NCBI GenBank assembly: GCA_039583875.1
Contig: CM077151.1
Location: 20,418,326 to 20,482,325, forward strand
Source: Platanthera guangdongensis
Lineage: Eukaryota; Streptophyta; Magnoliopsida; Asparagales; Orchidaceae
Length of the DNA stretch: 64,000 bases
Direction: 5' to 3'
Shown: piece by piece, positions 1 through 10,327 of the stretch
Numbering within the stretch: position 1 is the first letter of the stretch
Layout: each line of letters begins with the position of its first letter
Program-made: the position numbers and the translations under genes
Notes under the pieces: model-generated
The model's input: only the letters and a program-made list of their open reading frames with translations
Databases searched by the model: none
Told to the model about the DNA's origin: nothing

Positions 1-1765
1 AGTGTATGCACTCATCGTTGTTTTTGTTATCATACCATTGAAAAATTGCCTCTACCGTTGACGCTCCACAACCAATTGATTCGACTACGGCTCTCACCCA
101 GGATGCAACCCCCTATATAGCTCGCCATATCTCTCATTATGTCTCCTTTCACTGCTTATCTTTAAAACTTCATAGATGTGTTGCTTTTTTGTCTTCTATT
201 TCTACCCACCCATCCCCACCCCCCTCCTCTTCAGGAAGCTCTTCAACATACGGGGTGGTGGGCCGCGATGAATGATGAAATGGTTTCCCTCTGGACCAAA
301 TAGACCTCGGACCCTGTCTCTCTTCCTCTTGGCCAATCCCGTGTGGTATTTAAATGGATTTTTATTGTAAAGTATCGTCCTAATGGAATAGTTGAGCGCC
401 TCAAATCCCGTCTTGTGGCTCGCGTTTCACTCAATAATATTGTCTTGGCTATGAAGAAATATTCTCTCTAATCGCCAAGTTGAATATGGTATGAGTATTG
501 ATCTCCTTGGTCGTCCATCGTCATTAGCAGTTGCATCAACTTTATATCAATAATGCATTTCTTAATGATAATCTAACAAAAACTGTTTACATGCAACAAC
601 CTCCTAATTATAAAACCGTGAGGGAGTTTTTTGTCTGTCACCTCAAGAAATCTATATATATAGGCCTCAAGAAGTCTCATCGGGCTTGGTTTGACAAGTT
701 CAGTGAGGTCGTTCGAGACTTTGACTTCACTCGGAGCTCGGCAGACTTCTTATTTACTCATCGCCACTCAGCAGGCACAATGATACTTCTTGTGTATGTT
801 GATGATGTTCTCATCGCGTGCGATGATCTGCATGATATATCTATTATCACGAAGCATTTGGCCTCCCACTTTTAGACAAAAGATTTGAGCCGCCTTTGAT
901 ATGTCTTAGGTATTGAGGTAGCTCGTCGACTAGATGCACTCATTTTGTCTCAACGAAAATACTGTCTCGGTCTTTTTCACGATGTAGGCTACTCATGTTG
1001 CAATCTTGTTGACACACCAATGGATGTTAGTCGCAAGCTCTGTGCTTATGCGTCTAACTTTGATTTGTTTCTCCATAATCCAGAACACTATCATCGTCTT
1101 ATCGGCAAGCTTATTTATTTGACTGTCACATGGTCCAATATCTCATTTTGGTATGGTCAACCGCTTCATGCATGCTCCTAGGATATCTCATCTCCAAGTT
1201 GTTGAGCAAATACTTTGGTAGCTGAAGCATACTCCGGGACAAGGGCCTATACATAAGCCCTTTTCTTTCCTATCATTAATTGCTTATTCCGATGCAGATT
1301 ATGTCGGCTCCCTCGATGATCGTCTGTCTATGAGTAGCTATTGCACATATTTTAGAGGACGCCTGGTCACTTAGCAGAACAAGAAACAGACGATGGTGGA
1401 ACGCTGCTCCGTGGAGGCTATCGTCTGATGGCGTTTGGTGTTTCTAAACTCATGTGGCTGGAATGTCTTCTTACTGATCTTAGTGTTGAGGTCCCTCTAC
1501 AACCATCCTTTATTACGATAGCCATGTTGTCGTCCATATTGGTGAAAATCAAGTTTTTCATGGATGTACCAAGCATATCGAAGTCGATTGTCACTTCATC
1601 CAGAAAAAAGTTCGACTTCACAAACTTGATCTGCGACATATACCCGCTGCCAAGTAAATCTTTGATATTCTCACGAAGGCCTTGTTGCGCCCAATATACC
1701 AACAATTCATTTTAAAGTTTGGCGTCTACAATCTGTATGTTTTACCTTGTCAGGGAGTGTAGAAG
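1..1765 (+). pseudogene. Decayed Ty1/copia pol (RT and RNase H), element 1
   Basis: This is a remnant of a copia polyprotein read in several shifted frames. The start of the reverse transcriptase is recognisable near 232-420 (a QEALQH-like lead-in followed by VVFKWIFIVKYRPNG). The RT core lies at 531-873 and keeps the catalytic Y-V-D-D at 795-806. RT continues at 890-1180 (QRKYCL, then RLIGKLIYLT), and RNase H at about 1285-1720 (SDADYVGSLDD, then TKHIEVDCHF). In-frame stops and frameshifts make it non-functional. Its protein is close to that of copia A and copia C in this window, so it is an older relative. It is cut by the window start, and its orientation is the same as the myosin gene. 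Confidence 0.88.
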
Positions 1766-1905
1766 AACTATGAATAAGTTCAATATAATGACCCACTTTC
1801 CTGGCCCATTAGGAGATTTCTCTCATGTATAGATTAGTCTCATATCTTGATTTTGGAGTTAAGATATCATTCCCTCCTATATATATATATATATATATAT
1901 ACCAT
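1758..1905 (+). repeat. Probable 3' LTR remnant of copia element 1, ending in a (TA)n tract
   Basis: The sequence directly after the RNase H remnant starts with a GTGTAGAAGAAC-like segment and runs into a TA microsatellite at about 1879-1903. Only its position after pol supports the LTR call; no partner LTR is visible. Confidence 0.35.
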
Positions 1906-2301
1906 ATTATAAAGAAATATTGAGGTCTGCAAATAGCATGAGTTCAAAATTGGAAGGAAATTAGGTGGTCGTCGGATTTCAGAGTTTTGATCATGAACCG
2001 TTGGATCAAACCAACCCTCTCTCTTCACATTTTACTAGGGGTCCTAAACCTACTACTAGGGGATCTTAAAGTTAGGTAGATAACATAAAAAAGGCCCGCT
2101 AAAAGCTCAGATTTAAAACCAGCCCGCAAACCCGCCTGTTCATAGAATTAAAGATAAGCCCGGCAGCCCGCAAGCCCACAAGCCCGCCTAATTTCAAACA
2201 TTTATTATGGAATTCTATATTTAAACACAAAAGCTTCAAACCTACCGTCAGTGGGGGACTAAACCAATCACAAATTTAAAAAAAACAAGGGGAGAGACTT
2301 T
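1904..2301. other. Unassigned sequence with GCCCGC-rich short repeats
   Basis: No coding potential was recognised. At about 2110-2195 there are repeated AGCCCGC / AAGCCCGC words. The rest is AT-rich. It may be decayed transposon or intron sequence. Confidence 0.4.
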
Positions 2302-2803
2302 TTTGGGGTCAAGATGGTCTCAAAACGAAAAGTGATCAACATGAAAGTTGTAGATCTCGGCGAGACGAACAACTTTCATGTTGATCAATTTTTGATTTGG
2401 AGCCGTCTTGGCTTCCGATTTGGGCTTCGAAATCGGGGGTGGCGAGAGTGCTACAGTACAGCCTCTCGCCGCCCCCGATTTCGAGGCCCAAATCGGAAGC
2501 CAAGACGGCTCCAAATCAAAAGTTGATCAACATAAAAGTTGTTCGTCTCGCCGAGATCTACAACTTTCATGTTGATCAATTTTTGATTTTGAGCCATCTT
2601 GGCTTCCGATTTGGGCCGCGAAATCGGGGGCGGCGAGTGTGCTACAGTACAGCCTCTCGCCGCCCCCGATTTCGAGGCTCAAATCGGAAGCCAAGACGGC
2701 TCCAAATCAAAAGGTGATCAACATGAAAGTTGTTCGTCTCGCCGAGATCTACAACTTTCATGTTGATCACTTTTCGTTGTGAGACCATCTTGACCCCCCA
2801 AAA
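2302..2803. mobile_element. Foldback MITE with nested palindromes, copy 1
   Basis: The ends are inverted copies of TTTGGGGTCAAGATGGTCTC. Inside, two palindromic modules alternate in the order P-Q-P-Q-P. P (about 2332-2390, 2521-2580 and 2712-2770) has arms GATCAACATGAAAGTTGT with their reverse complement. Q (about 2388-2520 and 2579-2712) is a hairpin of about 130 bp whose arms contain GCTTCCGATTTGGG and its complement, around a GCTACAGTACAGC centre. No transposase is encoded. A shorter relative lies at 44465-44633. Long open frames across it on both strands are a by-product of the symmetry. Confidence 0.8.
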
Positions 2804-3006
2804 GGCTGGGCCGGGCGGGCTGGGGCAGGCTTAGAGCGGGTGGGCAGGCAAAGCCTGCCGTCGCCGGCCGGGTACTGTGGCGCGTGGCCATCGGGCCGGA
2901 GGCCCGTGCCTGTCGCTGGTATATATATATATGTGTGTGTGTGTGTGTATGTGTGTGTGTGTGTGTCTATAAATACTTGTATTTTTTGTGGGAGCAATGA
3001 AATTAT
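2804..3006. repeat. GC-rich hairpin repeat next to a TA/TG microsatellite
   Basis: A GC-rich block (GGGCCGGGCGGGC, then GGCCGGAGGCCCGTGCC) is followed by (TA)n(TG)n at about 2921-2967. The same combination occurs near 33382, 43790 and 44690, so this is a dispersed repeat family. Its class is not known to me. Confidence 0.55.
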
Positions 3007-3019
3007 TTAAGGGTATATC

Positions 3020-5521
3020 ACTTTCTCTACACTTTTATTCATAATAAACCTTTTGATTTTATTCATTCCGATGGTAGGGGTGCTATTTATGTTGTTAGTA
3101 TTTTTGGTGTCATTTGATTTGTCTTTTATTGATGATTGTAATGTATATTTTAGGTTTTCTTGATGAGAGACAAAACAAAAGTCACTCAATTGTCTATCCA
3201 ATCTCATCATATGGTTCACACTCAATTCAACACATTTATAAAGCAAGTGCATTCTGACAATGGTAACGATTATGTTAACCAATATTTCTAAAGAGCATGA
3301 CATCAACCTTGAATTCACTTGGGTTGATACCCCCCCCCCCCAACAAAATGGTATTTCTAAACGGAAAAAATGTCACCACTTTGAAACTACTCCAACTTTA
3401 CTCTTTCAGATGTCTTTTCATAAGCTATATTGAGGTGAAGCTCTTCTTACTGTCACCTTACGTATCTTTGGTGGGATTAGTTTGCAAGCTTGTGTGTTTG
3501 AGTGTATTGTTTATGTCCACATCCACCACCATGATAGTACTAAACTTGAGCCCTAGGATACTGTATCTTCTTCGGTTATGCATCTAACAAGAAGGGTTAT
3601 AAATTTTTCCATCCCTTGAATCATTGTATGCTAATCTCCATAGATATTTGTATCACCTTCCATGAACACAGACTCTTCTTTACTCGGTCTACACTTTCTG
3701 GGAACATAATGAGCCTTCACCCAACTACTGGGGAGGAGATAATGTTGTGGCCGATCGCCCTGTGACTGTATACCAGAAAAGGAGACAACCCAAACTTACC
3801 TCCCAATAACTCTAGTCGTCTCAACCTTTGGCAGAAACTGAGCAGACATGTAGCTCTACTTAATTTTGATCCTTATCATAAACCATCGTATTGTTTTGAG
3901 GAAAGAAAATTCACCTCCGCCAAACATCATATTTTCCCCATTTATCTCTGTAAAGAATCTTTCTATGCAGCATAGAAGCTTTATATCAATAATAATCACA
4001 ACTTCAGTACATGATGCGTTAAAGGATACGAATTGGGCTCAAACCATGAATGAGGAGATGATGGATTTGAAGAAGAATCAAAATTAGGATATTGTCTCCA
4101 AGAGAAGGAACAAAAGAAGCATATGGTGCAGAGGGATTTATTCTTTAAAATATAGGTCTTATGGCACTCATGATTAATATAAGGCAAGATTGGTTGCGAA
4201 AGGGTACACTTAGACGTATGAGATAAATTATCAGGAAACTTTTGCTTCATTATTAAAGATGAATATTGTGAGAGTTCTCCTTTCTCTGACTACTCAGTTC
4301 AATTGGGAGGTACATCAATTTAATGTTAAAAATGTCTTTTTTCATGGTTACATAGATGAAGATGTATATATGGATATTCCTCTGGGATTCTACTTCAGCA
4401 ACAATGAGAACCAAGTGTATAGGCTAAAAAGGCTTTGTATGAGCTTAAACAATCTCCCCAACCCTAGTTTAGGAGATTTTTCAAAGCTATGCTGACTTTG
4501 GGGTGCAAATAATGCCAAGCTGATCATGCGTTTTTCAAACACACATAAGAAGGTGAGCTCACAATATTACTTGTGTACGTTGATGATATCATCATTTCAG
4601 GGAATGATGCAACTGAAAGCAAATTTCTAAAGGAAAAATCAGCAGCAGAATATGAGAAAAGAGCTAAGATGATTGGGAGTACTTGGAATTGAAGTTGCCT
4701 AGTCTAAAGGAGAACTCTTTATCTCTCAGCAGAAGTATGTTCTAGATCTTCTGTTCTAGATTTTCTCGATGAGATAGGAAAATTGGGATGCAAGATTAAC
4801 AATGTTCTCACTGAGCCAAATTAAAGGGGAATATTGAAGAAAGGTCGAAGCTAGGTAAAGATCAATATTAGAGATTCGTTGGGAAACTGTTCTATTTGGC
4901 ACATGCTGGACCTGACTTGGCTTATGCAGTAAGTGTTGTTAGCTAGCTTGTGCATGATTCAAGGACAAAACATCTGCTAATTGTAGACAAGATTCTTCAG
5001 TACATCAAAAAACACTTCTAAGAGAGGATTATTGTTTAAAATGGGTGAAACACTATCTCTAGAGACATATACTGATATAGATTATGGAGGATCTTTGTTG
5101 GACAGGATGTCGGCCTCTGTCTGGACTTTACCTTTCTGAGAGGCAGCCTTGTAACTTGGAGGAGTAAAAAATAGAATGTGGTGGTCGGATCAAGTACTGA
5201 GGCTGAACTCAGGGCTATGGCACTGTGGATGAAGATTATACTAGATGATCTAAAATCAAGTATGAAGTTACATAAAACATTTCTCCTATACAACAAATCC
5301 GCAGTAAACATTGCTCATGATCCAGCTCAACATGATAGAATCAAGCACATCGAAATTGTATGTCACTTCATCAAGGAGAAACTGGACAAGGGGTTGATAT
5401 CTACTTCCCATGTTTCTTCAAAATTACAGGTTGCGGATGTACTGACAAAGAAGCTATTCACAGAGAGATTACATAATCTTGTTTGCAAGCTAAGAATGAT
5501 AGATATTCATTCACCAGCTTG
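3020..5521 (+). pseudogene. Decayed copia integrase-RT-RNase H
   Basis: Integrase residues are visible near 3240-3360 (VHSDNG, then a PPQQNGIS-like segment interrupted by a poly-C run at 3331-3342), followed by RIFGG and VYVHIHH near 3460-3530. RT is read in pieces from about 4005 to 4600 (VHDALKDTNWAQ, YKARLVAKGYT, VHQFNVKNVFFHGYIDEDVY). The RT active-site region near 4572 is frame-shifted, but a VDD-like word can still be read. RNase H is the longest open piece, 5178-5520 (SSTEAELRAM, RIKHIEIVCHFIKEKL). Many stops rule out function. Confidence 0.82.
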
Positions 5522-5529
5522 AGGAAGGG

Positions 5530-5670
5530 TGTTGTAAGTATTATTATACCTTATGACCTGCCATGTTTGTTTATTGGTTCATTTTGCCTTTGAGGAGGTC
5601 TCTTATTGTAATTGTATATATACTCCCTTATGATGATGAAATAAGGCAAATGATTATTGTTTCCTTCACA
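5530..5670 (+). repeat. 3' LTR of copia element 2
   Basis: It begins TGTTGTAAGT directly after the purine tract GAGGAAGGG and ends TTCCTTCACA. It contains a TATATATA-like box and an AATAAGG polyadenylation-like word. The length is 141 bp. The 5' partner is absent, so the boundaries are inferred from the purine tract and the TG/CA ends. Confidence 0.65.
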
Positions 5671-6131
5671 TAGAGATTTTGTTCTTATCAAAAGTTCTAA
5701 TTATGTCATTCCTGCTCTTTATTTTAATGGGCGGGAGCATCAATTTTGGGAATTAAGCTATGCATTTCCTGCTCAGTGCTCACAATGAGAAAATGTATTT
5801 TTGAATTTGGCTGTAACCTTGTAGGGGTATGTGGGTAACGCTGTCAATTCTTTTTATTTCTTGCCCTTGCTGGGTATGCTCTGAGCTGTATCATGTTTAC
5901 CAAGTGATGCTAGCTGTGTTTGTCAGAGCAAGGAGATCCTTCCTGCCGTTTTATTGGGTACTTCAGGATTCCAGGATCATGTAAACGAGTCTTGAATAAG
6001 ATAAAATTCTACCATAAAAGCTCCTTTTTATTCTTAAATTCGACTACAATTATCTTAAAATTCATATCCCTACTATGTCACATTCAATTTTGAGAAGAGG
6101 CACTTCCTCATACAGGTGTTTAAAAATATGG
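5671..6131. other. Unassigned, probable myosin intron sequence
   Basis: No exon, repeat or promoter was recognised. Base composition resembles the flanks of the myosin exons. I searched it for the preceding myosin head exon and did not find one. Confidence 0.4.
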
Positions 6132-6142
6132 AATTAATGAAT

Positions 6143-6300
6143 AAAAGGGGGTAGCCAGGTGTCCAAAGCATCCCCGCACAGTTAGGGTCCAGGGAAGGTC
6201 CCCACCTCAAGAGTGAAATGTAGGCAAACCTTACCCTGCATTTTTGCAAGAGGCTGCTTCCGGGACTTGAACCTGTGACCTCAAGGTCACAAAGCAACAC
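6143..6300 (-). mobile_element. Au-type SINE, 3' part (split)
   Basis: Read on the minus strand, this carries the tRNA-derived B-box region (GGTTCAAGTCC) and the Au-SINE body (AACAGCCTCTTGCAAAAATG-like, then a GGGTAAGG word, then GGACCCT and a C-rich end). The tRNA A-box end of the same SINE is at 7984-8017, beyond an inserted LTR element. The SINE is flanked by an 11-bp target-site duplication, AATTAATGAAT, at 6132-6142 and 8018-8028. Confidence 0.85.
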
Positions 6301-6460
6301 TGTTGAAAAGTTAAAGAGAATAAAATGAGTAATTCATTCATTCACATAGGGGCTTTAAATAAGATTACAACATCACTCAAAGACACCGATAGCCGGTGTG
6401 AGACTAAACACATACACCTAAAGACTCTAATAACCCGACATTTACCTGATAATTCCAACA
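6301..6460 (-). repeat. 3' LTR of the short non-autonomous element
   Basis: 160 bp, near-identical to 7822-7983. On the minus strand it carries a USE-like word GTCTCACACCG (6394-6404), with a TATTTAAA box 32 bp downstream. Confidence 0.85.
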
Positions 6461-6715
6461 CTCCCCCTCAAGCTGAAGGGGGGACCCTTCAGCTTGGACA
6501 CAACAAATAACGGCAATGAAGGTAGATGATGCGGGACAAAACATCAGACGAGACACCGGGGGAAATTCCAAACCGGAGAATCAAACCGGGGACATAGCCA
6601 CATACGACGCTAACCCACACGCGACGTGGACTCACTGAAAAACGGTCAACCCAGATCACCTACACACACAACATGCGAAAGAGAACGAAAGATGTTGAGC
6701 AATTCATCAAACAAG

Positions 6716-6760
6716 TGATCGGGGATAATCCGTCGGGGATAATCTGTCGGGGATAATCCG
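6716..6760. repeat. Tandem repeat of about 14-15 bp
   Basis: Three imperfect copies of a CGGGGATAATCCGT-like unit, inside the short LTR element. Confidence 0.7.
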
Positions 6761-7809
6761 CACAAAAACGGTCCCTCACGACACAGTCCCGCACGGCACG
6801 GTCCCACACGACACAACCCGATGAGACTAGAACACCAACACCAATCACGTCGCCAACACACGACCAATCAAAAGAAAACATGTGGAGACATGGGGAGACG
6901 CAAACGACATACAACATAAGCCTCGAGGACATATAGGACTAATACGAACAACGAGAAAGATTATTCGGGTTGCCCTCATCCCAAACACTCCCCCCTCACG
7001 AGAAACTCATGTGCATATAGGCAAAAAACAATACGATGGGAAGCAACTACTGACAACAGAAAATTAAAAGACCACATAAAACGACCGATAAACAACACAA
7101 CTTCAGCATCCTTGAGAGATCAACACCCCATAAGGGTTAGCAGCTGCGAAAAGCGATAGAAACCAGAGGGGCAGCTGTTGGGATCGCAAGAAGGCAGCAG
7201 GAATGGCAACGGAACCACTGCAGGAAACGCTGGGCGTAGCGACTGGAACGGGAGCGGCGAGGGCCAGGCTGGATCGCCGACAAGAGTTGCAGCTGGGCAT
7301 GACAGAGGTGAGCAGATCTGCGTCGGGATGGAGAACAGCCGACAGATTCGACGAAGGAGAGAAGATCTGCGCCAGGATTAAGAGCAACCAGTGGATTTGA
7401 TGAAGGAGAGCGTGCTCGGGCAGAAGAAGAGCAGCGGCACGACGGGATCGTCGATTGGAGGGAAAAAAACTTGCCCAAAACCAGTAGCAGACACGAGGGA
7501 GGAAGCAGTTGCTGCCGCGGGAGATCGGGACATGAAGACTAGACCGGAGCCGTTGATGAAGGCAGAAAGAACTGTCGGAGCAGGCGGGGAGAAGCACTGC
7601 TCCCGTCGATGGAGACACCAGACGATCACGTCGACGGGAGCGGGGGCGGAAGCATGGGACGGGAGCACTGGCTTGCTGCTTGCGGCTTGACGGGAACTGT
7701 AGCGGAATACGGAATCGGGAGCGGAAGCGGCTAGCAAGCAAGAGCGGAAGCGGCTAGCAAGCAAGAGCGGAACCCTCAAGCCGATTAAAAAAACGGCTAG
7801 GGTACTATA

Positions 7810-7821
7810 GCTCTTATACCA
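7810..7821 (-). promoter_or_regulatory. Primer-binding site (initiator-Met tRNA)
   Basis: The reverse complement is TGGTATAAGAGC, one base from the usual TGGTATCAGAGC, directly inside the right LTR. Confidence 0.8.
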
Positions 7822-7983
7822 TGTTGGAAAGTTAAAGAGAATAGAAGGAGTTATTCATTCATCCACATAGGGGCTTTAAATAGAATTACAACATGACTCA
7901 AAGACACCGATAGCCGGTGTAGGACCAAACACAAATACACCTAAAGACTCTAATAATCCGACATTGACCCAATAATTCTAACA
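7822..7983 (-). repeat. 5' LTR of the short non-autonomous element
   Basis: 162 bp, TG...CA. The minus-strand USE-like word GTCCTACACCG (7914-7924) lies 31 bp upstream of a TATTTAAA box (7875-7882). Confidence 0.85.
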
Positions 7984-8017
7984 AACACCTCAACAGGTGC
8001 ACCAAAGCTCCCCTTCA
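7984..8017 (-). mobile_element. Au-type SINE, 5' (A-box) part
   Basis: On the minus strand it reads GGGGAGCTTTGGTGCACC and then TGTTGAGGTGTT, matching the start of Au SINEs. The join across the inserted element falls at the duplicated AACAC (6296-6300 and 7984-7988). Together with 6143-6300 it makes one complete SINE of about 190 bp. Confidence 0.8.
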
Positions 8018-8543
8018 AATTAATGAATGCGATGCAAAAAGTATTACCCTTTCTCTATCTTATCAATTTAATGTCACATGTTATTCTTTAAATTCTCTGT
8101 GTTGGCATGCCTAATTTTTGATGCAATCCTAATTGCATTTGGATGCTCTGATACCAATTAATGTCATTCTAGTTTCTAAGGTGTGAAATAAAACTATTAT
8201 AATGTCACCCGGGTTCCTAAATCAATTGGAAAATAACTACAGACAGCAATGCTAGAAGCTAAATTAATTTAGTACTTAAACACTCAAAATAAATCAAAAG
8301 CATTGAACTAATCCTGCAGTAAAAATCTTCGCATAAAGATAATAGCATCGTAATCAAGACCTTTGTGTAAATCAATTTTTGTATATATTTTGCTAACTCT
8401 GGCACCTGTGTTGATGTGGAATGCTTGTTTTTGTGTACCTTTGATAGTTTGATGATGTATTAGGTCCCATTTGAGTTATTTTCCATATTAATTATATGCA
8501 ATGATAGGTTGATTTTCTTATATGACTAAGTTAATTGTATCAG
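8018..8543 (+). other. Myosin intron sequence upstream of the first visible exon
   Basis: AT-rich, with no coding segment recognised. It ends in the acceptor TTGTATCAG at 8543. Confidence 0.55.
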
Positions 8544-8744
8544 GTCTTGTATGACACAAGCCGCTTCTTGGAGAAGAACAGAGATCCAATTTACTCGGAC
8601 ACAGTCCAGCTGCTTCAAATATGTAGCTGCAAACTTTTTCAGTCATTTGCTTCCCGCATGCTTAATCAATCTAAACCTTTGACCATTCCTCATTGGTTAA
8701 ATGGTACTGATTCCCAGAAGCACAGTGTGGGAACAAAGTTCAAG
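8544..8744 (+). CDS. Myosin VIII exon (lower 50-kDa region of the motor)
   Basis: This 201-bp exon has 67 codons, phase 0 at both ends. It begins VLYDTSRFLEKNRD, carries SFASRMLNQS, and ends HSVGTKFK. The segment matches plant class VIII myosins (ATM1 type), an actin-based motor associated with the plasma membrane, plasmodesmata and the division plane in plants. It lies just before the SH2/SH1 part of the head. The acceptor is TATCAG|GT and the donor AAG|GTAAAT. There are no stops or frameshifts. The exon that should precede it is not visible in the window, so the upstream intron is either long or starts outside. The family call rests on recognised conserved segments; no alignment was run. 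Confidence 0.88.
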
Positions 8745-9037
8745 GTAAATATTCTGTGTATATTGATTTTACTGTTCCCCTTGCAATATGCCATGTCTAT
8801 CTGTTCCAATTTTTCTTGGCAAGCTTATGCTCTGTCTGGGAAGCTTTTTTTCTTGTAAATATATTTTCCATGATAGTATACACTCACCCACTTCCAAAAT
8901 GAAGCTTGTAGAAGATTGAATTCAGAATGCTTAAATCGTTTCAATTTGGATAACATGTAAAATAAATGAATCCTTTGAAGGTCAATGCGGTCAATTTTGA
9001 ATTTTCTTGTTAAATTGAGGTATTAATGCTTAATACT

Positions 9038-9357
9038 TGTAGAAAACCTTGGAGCATCGAAATCAAAACCAGTCGGTTAGAGTGGAGAGGCCCCGCAAAA
9101 CCTATAAAGCACAAGAGGCAACCCAGGATATGCAATGTGGGACTAAAACAACACTCTGTGACGGGGCACCAAAAGACACGGGCCACACTTGAGATTATCC
9201 AAGCAACATGTGGTCTTACATGACATATGATCATGTCATTTAACACTCCAATGTGCCCCTCACATGGATACTGGATGCACGTGACCGAGGAACTTGGATG
9301 TGTTTTCATGTAGGAAACTATGGAACATCCAACTCAAAATTGGTTATTGGAGTGTTA
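9038..9357 (-). repeat. LTR-like repeat with a truncated second copy
   Basis: A TG...CA block (9038-9245, TGTAGAAAACC to TTTAACA) is followed by 68 bp and then a second copy of its first ~45 bp (from 9314, TGTAGGAAAC). It resembles two LTRs of a very short element in minus orientation, with a GAGGGGCAC purine tract. A USE-like word (reverse complement GTCCCACATTG, 9133-9143) lies about 23 bp upstream of a TTTATAGG box. The second copy is broken where the next element begins. Confidence 0.45.
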
Positions 9358-9369
9358 AGACTTATTTAC

Positions 9370-9553
9370 TGTAGAGAATGGCCCAAAAGCTTGTATGTAT
9401 TATTTCAGTATCAAAATACAAGGGGAGAATACAAATATATAGGAAAGAGGAGAGAAGAATGAATCCTATACATGATGTGGGACTAAAGAAGGAGGAGAGA
9501 GAAATAAAGAAAGAGGACCCAATAAAGGGCCCTTTACATGGGCTTTTCCAATA
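9370..9553 (-). repeat. 3' LTR of copia A
   Basis: 184 bp, followed on its inner side by a purine tract (reverse complement CTTGCGAGGGAG). The minus-strand start reads TATTGGAAAAG in both LTRs rather than TG. A USE-like word, GTCCCACATCA (9473-9483), sits 31 bp upstream of TATATATTT (9433-9441). Confidence 0.9.
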
Positions 9554-9559
9554 CTCCCT

Positions 9560-10327
9560 CGCAAGTTGGAGCGTACAAGTCATATGCGTCAAGCTTGGAT
9601 AGACACTGATAGAAGAGGGTACTTGGTAGAGCTTTTGTGAGGACATCCGCGACCTGTTCAGTACCCGGAACGTGCTTGAGCTCGATCTTCTTCATGTGGA
9701 CTTTCTCTCGGATGAAATGACAATCTCCCTCAATGTGTTTCGTTCTTTCGTGAAAGACCGGGTTCTTGACAATATGTATAGCAGCTTGACTGTCACATAG
9801 GAGGAGAGCTGGTGAAGATAGCCTTACACCAAGGTCGGTAAGGAGACTCTCAATCCATGTGAGTTTCGAGAGCACAGAAGCCATTGCCCGATATTCTGCT
9901 TCTGTTGAGGATCGAGCAACCACTGCTTGTTTCTTGCTCCGCCAAGTAATCAGATGTCCTCCAAAATATGTGCAGAACCCGCTAGTGGATCGTCGATCAT
10001 CAAGAGAGCCAGCGTAGTCGGCATCAGAGTATGTCACTAATGTTGGGATTAAAGATGAGGTTTTGTATACAAGTCCTTGGCCAGGAGCTGTCTTGAGATA
10101 TCTGAGAATCCGTTCCACTGCCTGAAGATGAGAGCTTCGAGGAGAGTGCATATACCGACTAACGAGCCCCACAGCGAAGGATATATCGGGTCTTGTTACC
10201 GTTAGGTAGATTAGTTTCCCAACTAGACGACGATAATATTCTGGATTTTGTAGAAGAGTATCAGAATCCGAGGCCTGAGCACATAGTTTGTGATTGACAT
10301 CCATGGGAGTGTGCACAGGTTTGCAGC
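9560..10327 (-). pseudogene. Copia A RNase H and RT C-terminus
   Basis: This open stretch encodes the C-terminal part of the polyprotein: PEYYRRLVGKLIYLTVTRPD, the RNase H acidic residues in TYSDADYAGSLDD, SSTEAEYRAM and LLCDSQAAIHI, then FHERTKHIE and the end DAYDLYAPT. All expected catalytic residues are present. It is separated from the RT core (16545-17096) by gypsy B; the break falls at the D-x-C-K-P segment. The segment itself has no stop. Confidence 0.88.

Larger units (their letters stand above)
3010..5670 (+). mobile_element. 5'-truncated Ty1/copia element 2 with 3' LTR
   Basis: A copia remnant with integrase, RT and RNase H pieces in order, followed by a purine tract and a TG...CA LTR at 5530-5670. 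Everything upstream of the integrase is missing. The left edge abuts the TG microsatellite repeat. The protein type differs from copia A/C/F (for example STEAELRAMA and a C-terminal MIDIHSPA), so it belongs to another copia lineage. Confidence 0.8.
6301..7983 (-). mobile_element. Short non-autonomous LTR retrotransposon inserted in the SINE
   Basis: Two LTRs of about 160 bp (6301-6460 and 7822-7983) both start TGTTG and end AACA. The element is flanked by a 5-bp duplication, AACAC. A primer-binding site complementary to initiator-Met tRNA (reverse complement TGGTATAAGAGC) abuts the right LTR, and a purine tract (GCTTGAGGGGGAG on the minus strand) abuts the left LTR, which fixes the minus orientation. 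The 1.36-kb interior encodes no recognisable gag or pol. It has a GC-rich leader-like part (about 7100-7800) similar in style to the leaders of the copia elements here. Confidence 0.88.

Noticed and set aside
2314..2717. Open frames with matching sequences on both strands (GFRFGLRNRG / SWLPIWASKSG)
   Set aside because: They mirror each other because the foldback element is self-complementary; not genes.
7103..7741. 212-codon minus-strand open frame (RFRSRFRIP...) as a gene
   Set aside because: Low-complexity Ser/Arg/Leu composition inside the leader-like part of a short LTR element; several frames are open at once; no known domain.
1..8543. Preceding myosin head exons (P-loop, switch regions)
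   Set aside because: I looked for GESGAGKT-like and other head motifs in the non-transposon parts and saw none; they are probably upstream of the window.
9239..9358. Separate 118-bp MITE with TTAACACTCCAAT inverted ends
   Set aside because: The inverted words are better explained as the edge of the 9038-9245 LTR-like block and a chance or remnant match near its second copy; no target duplication.
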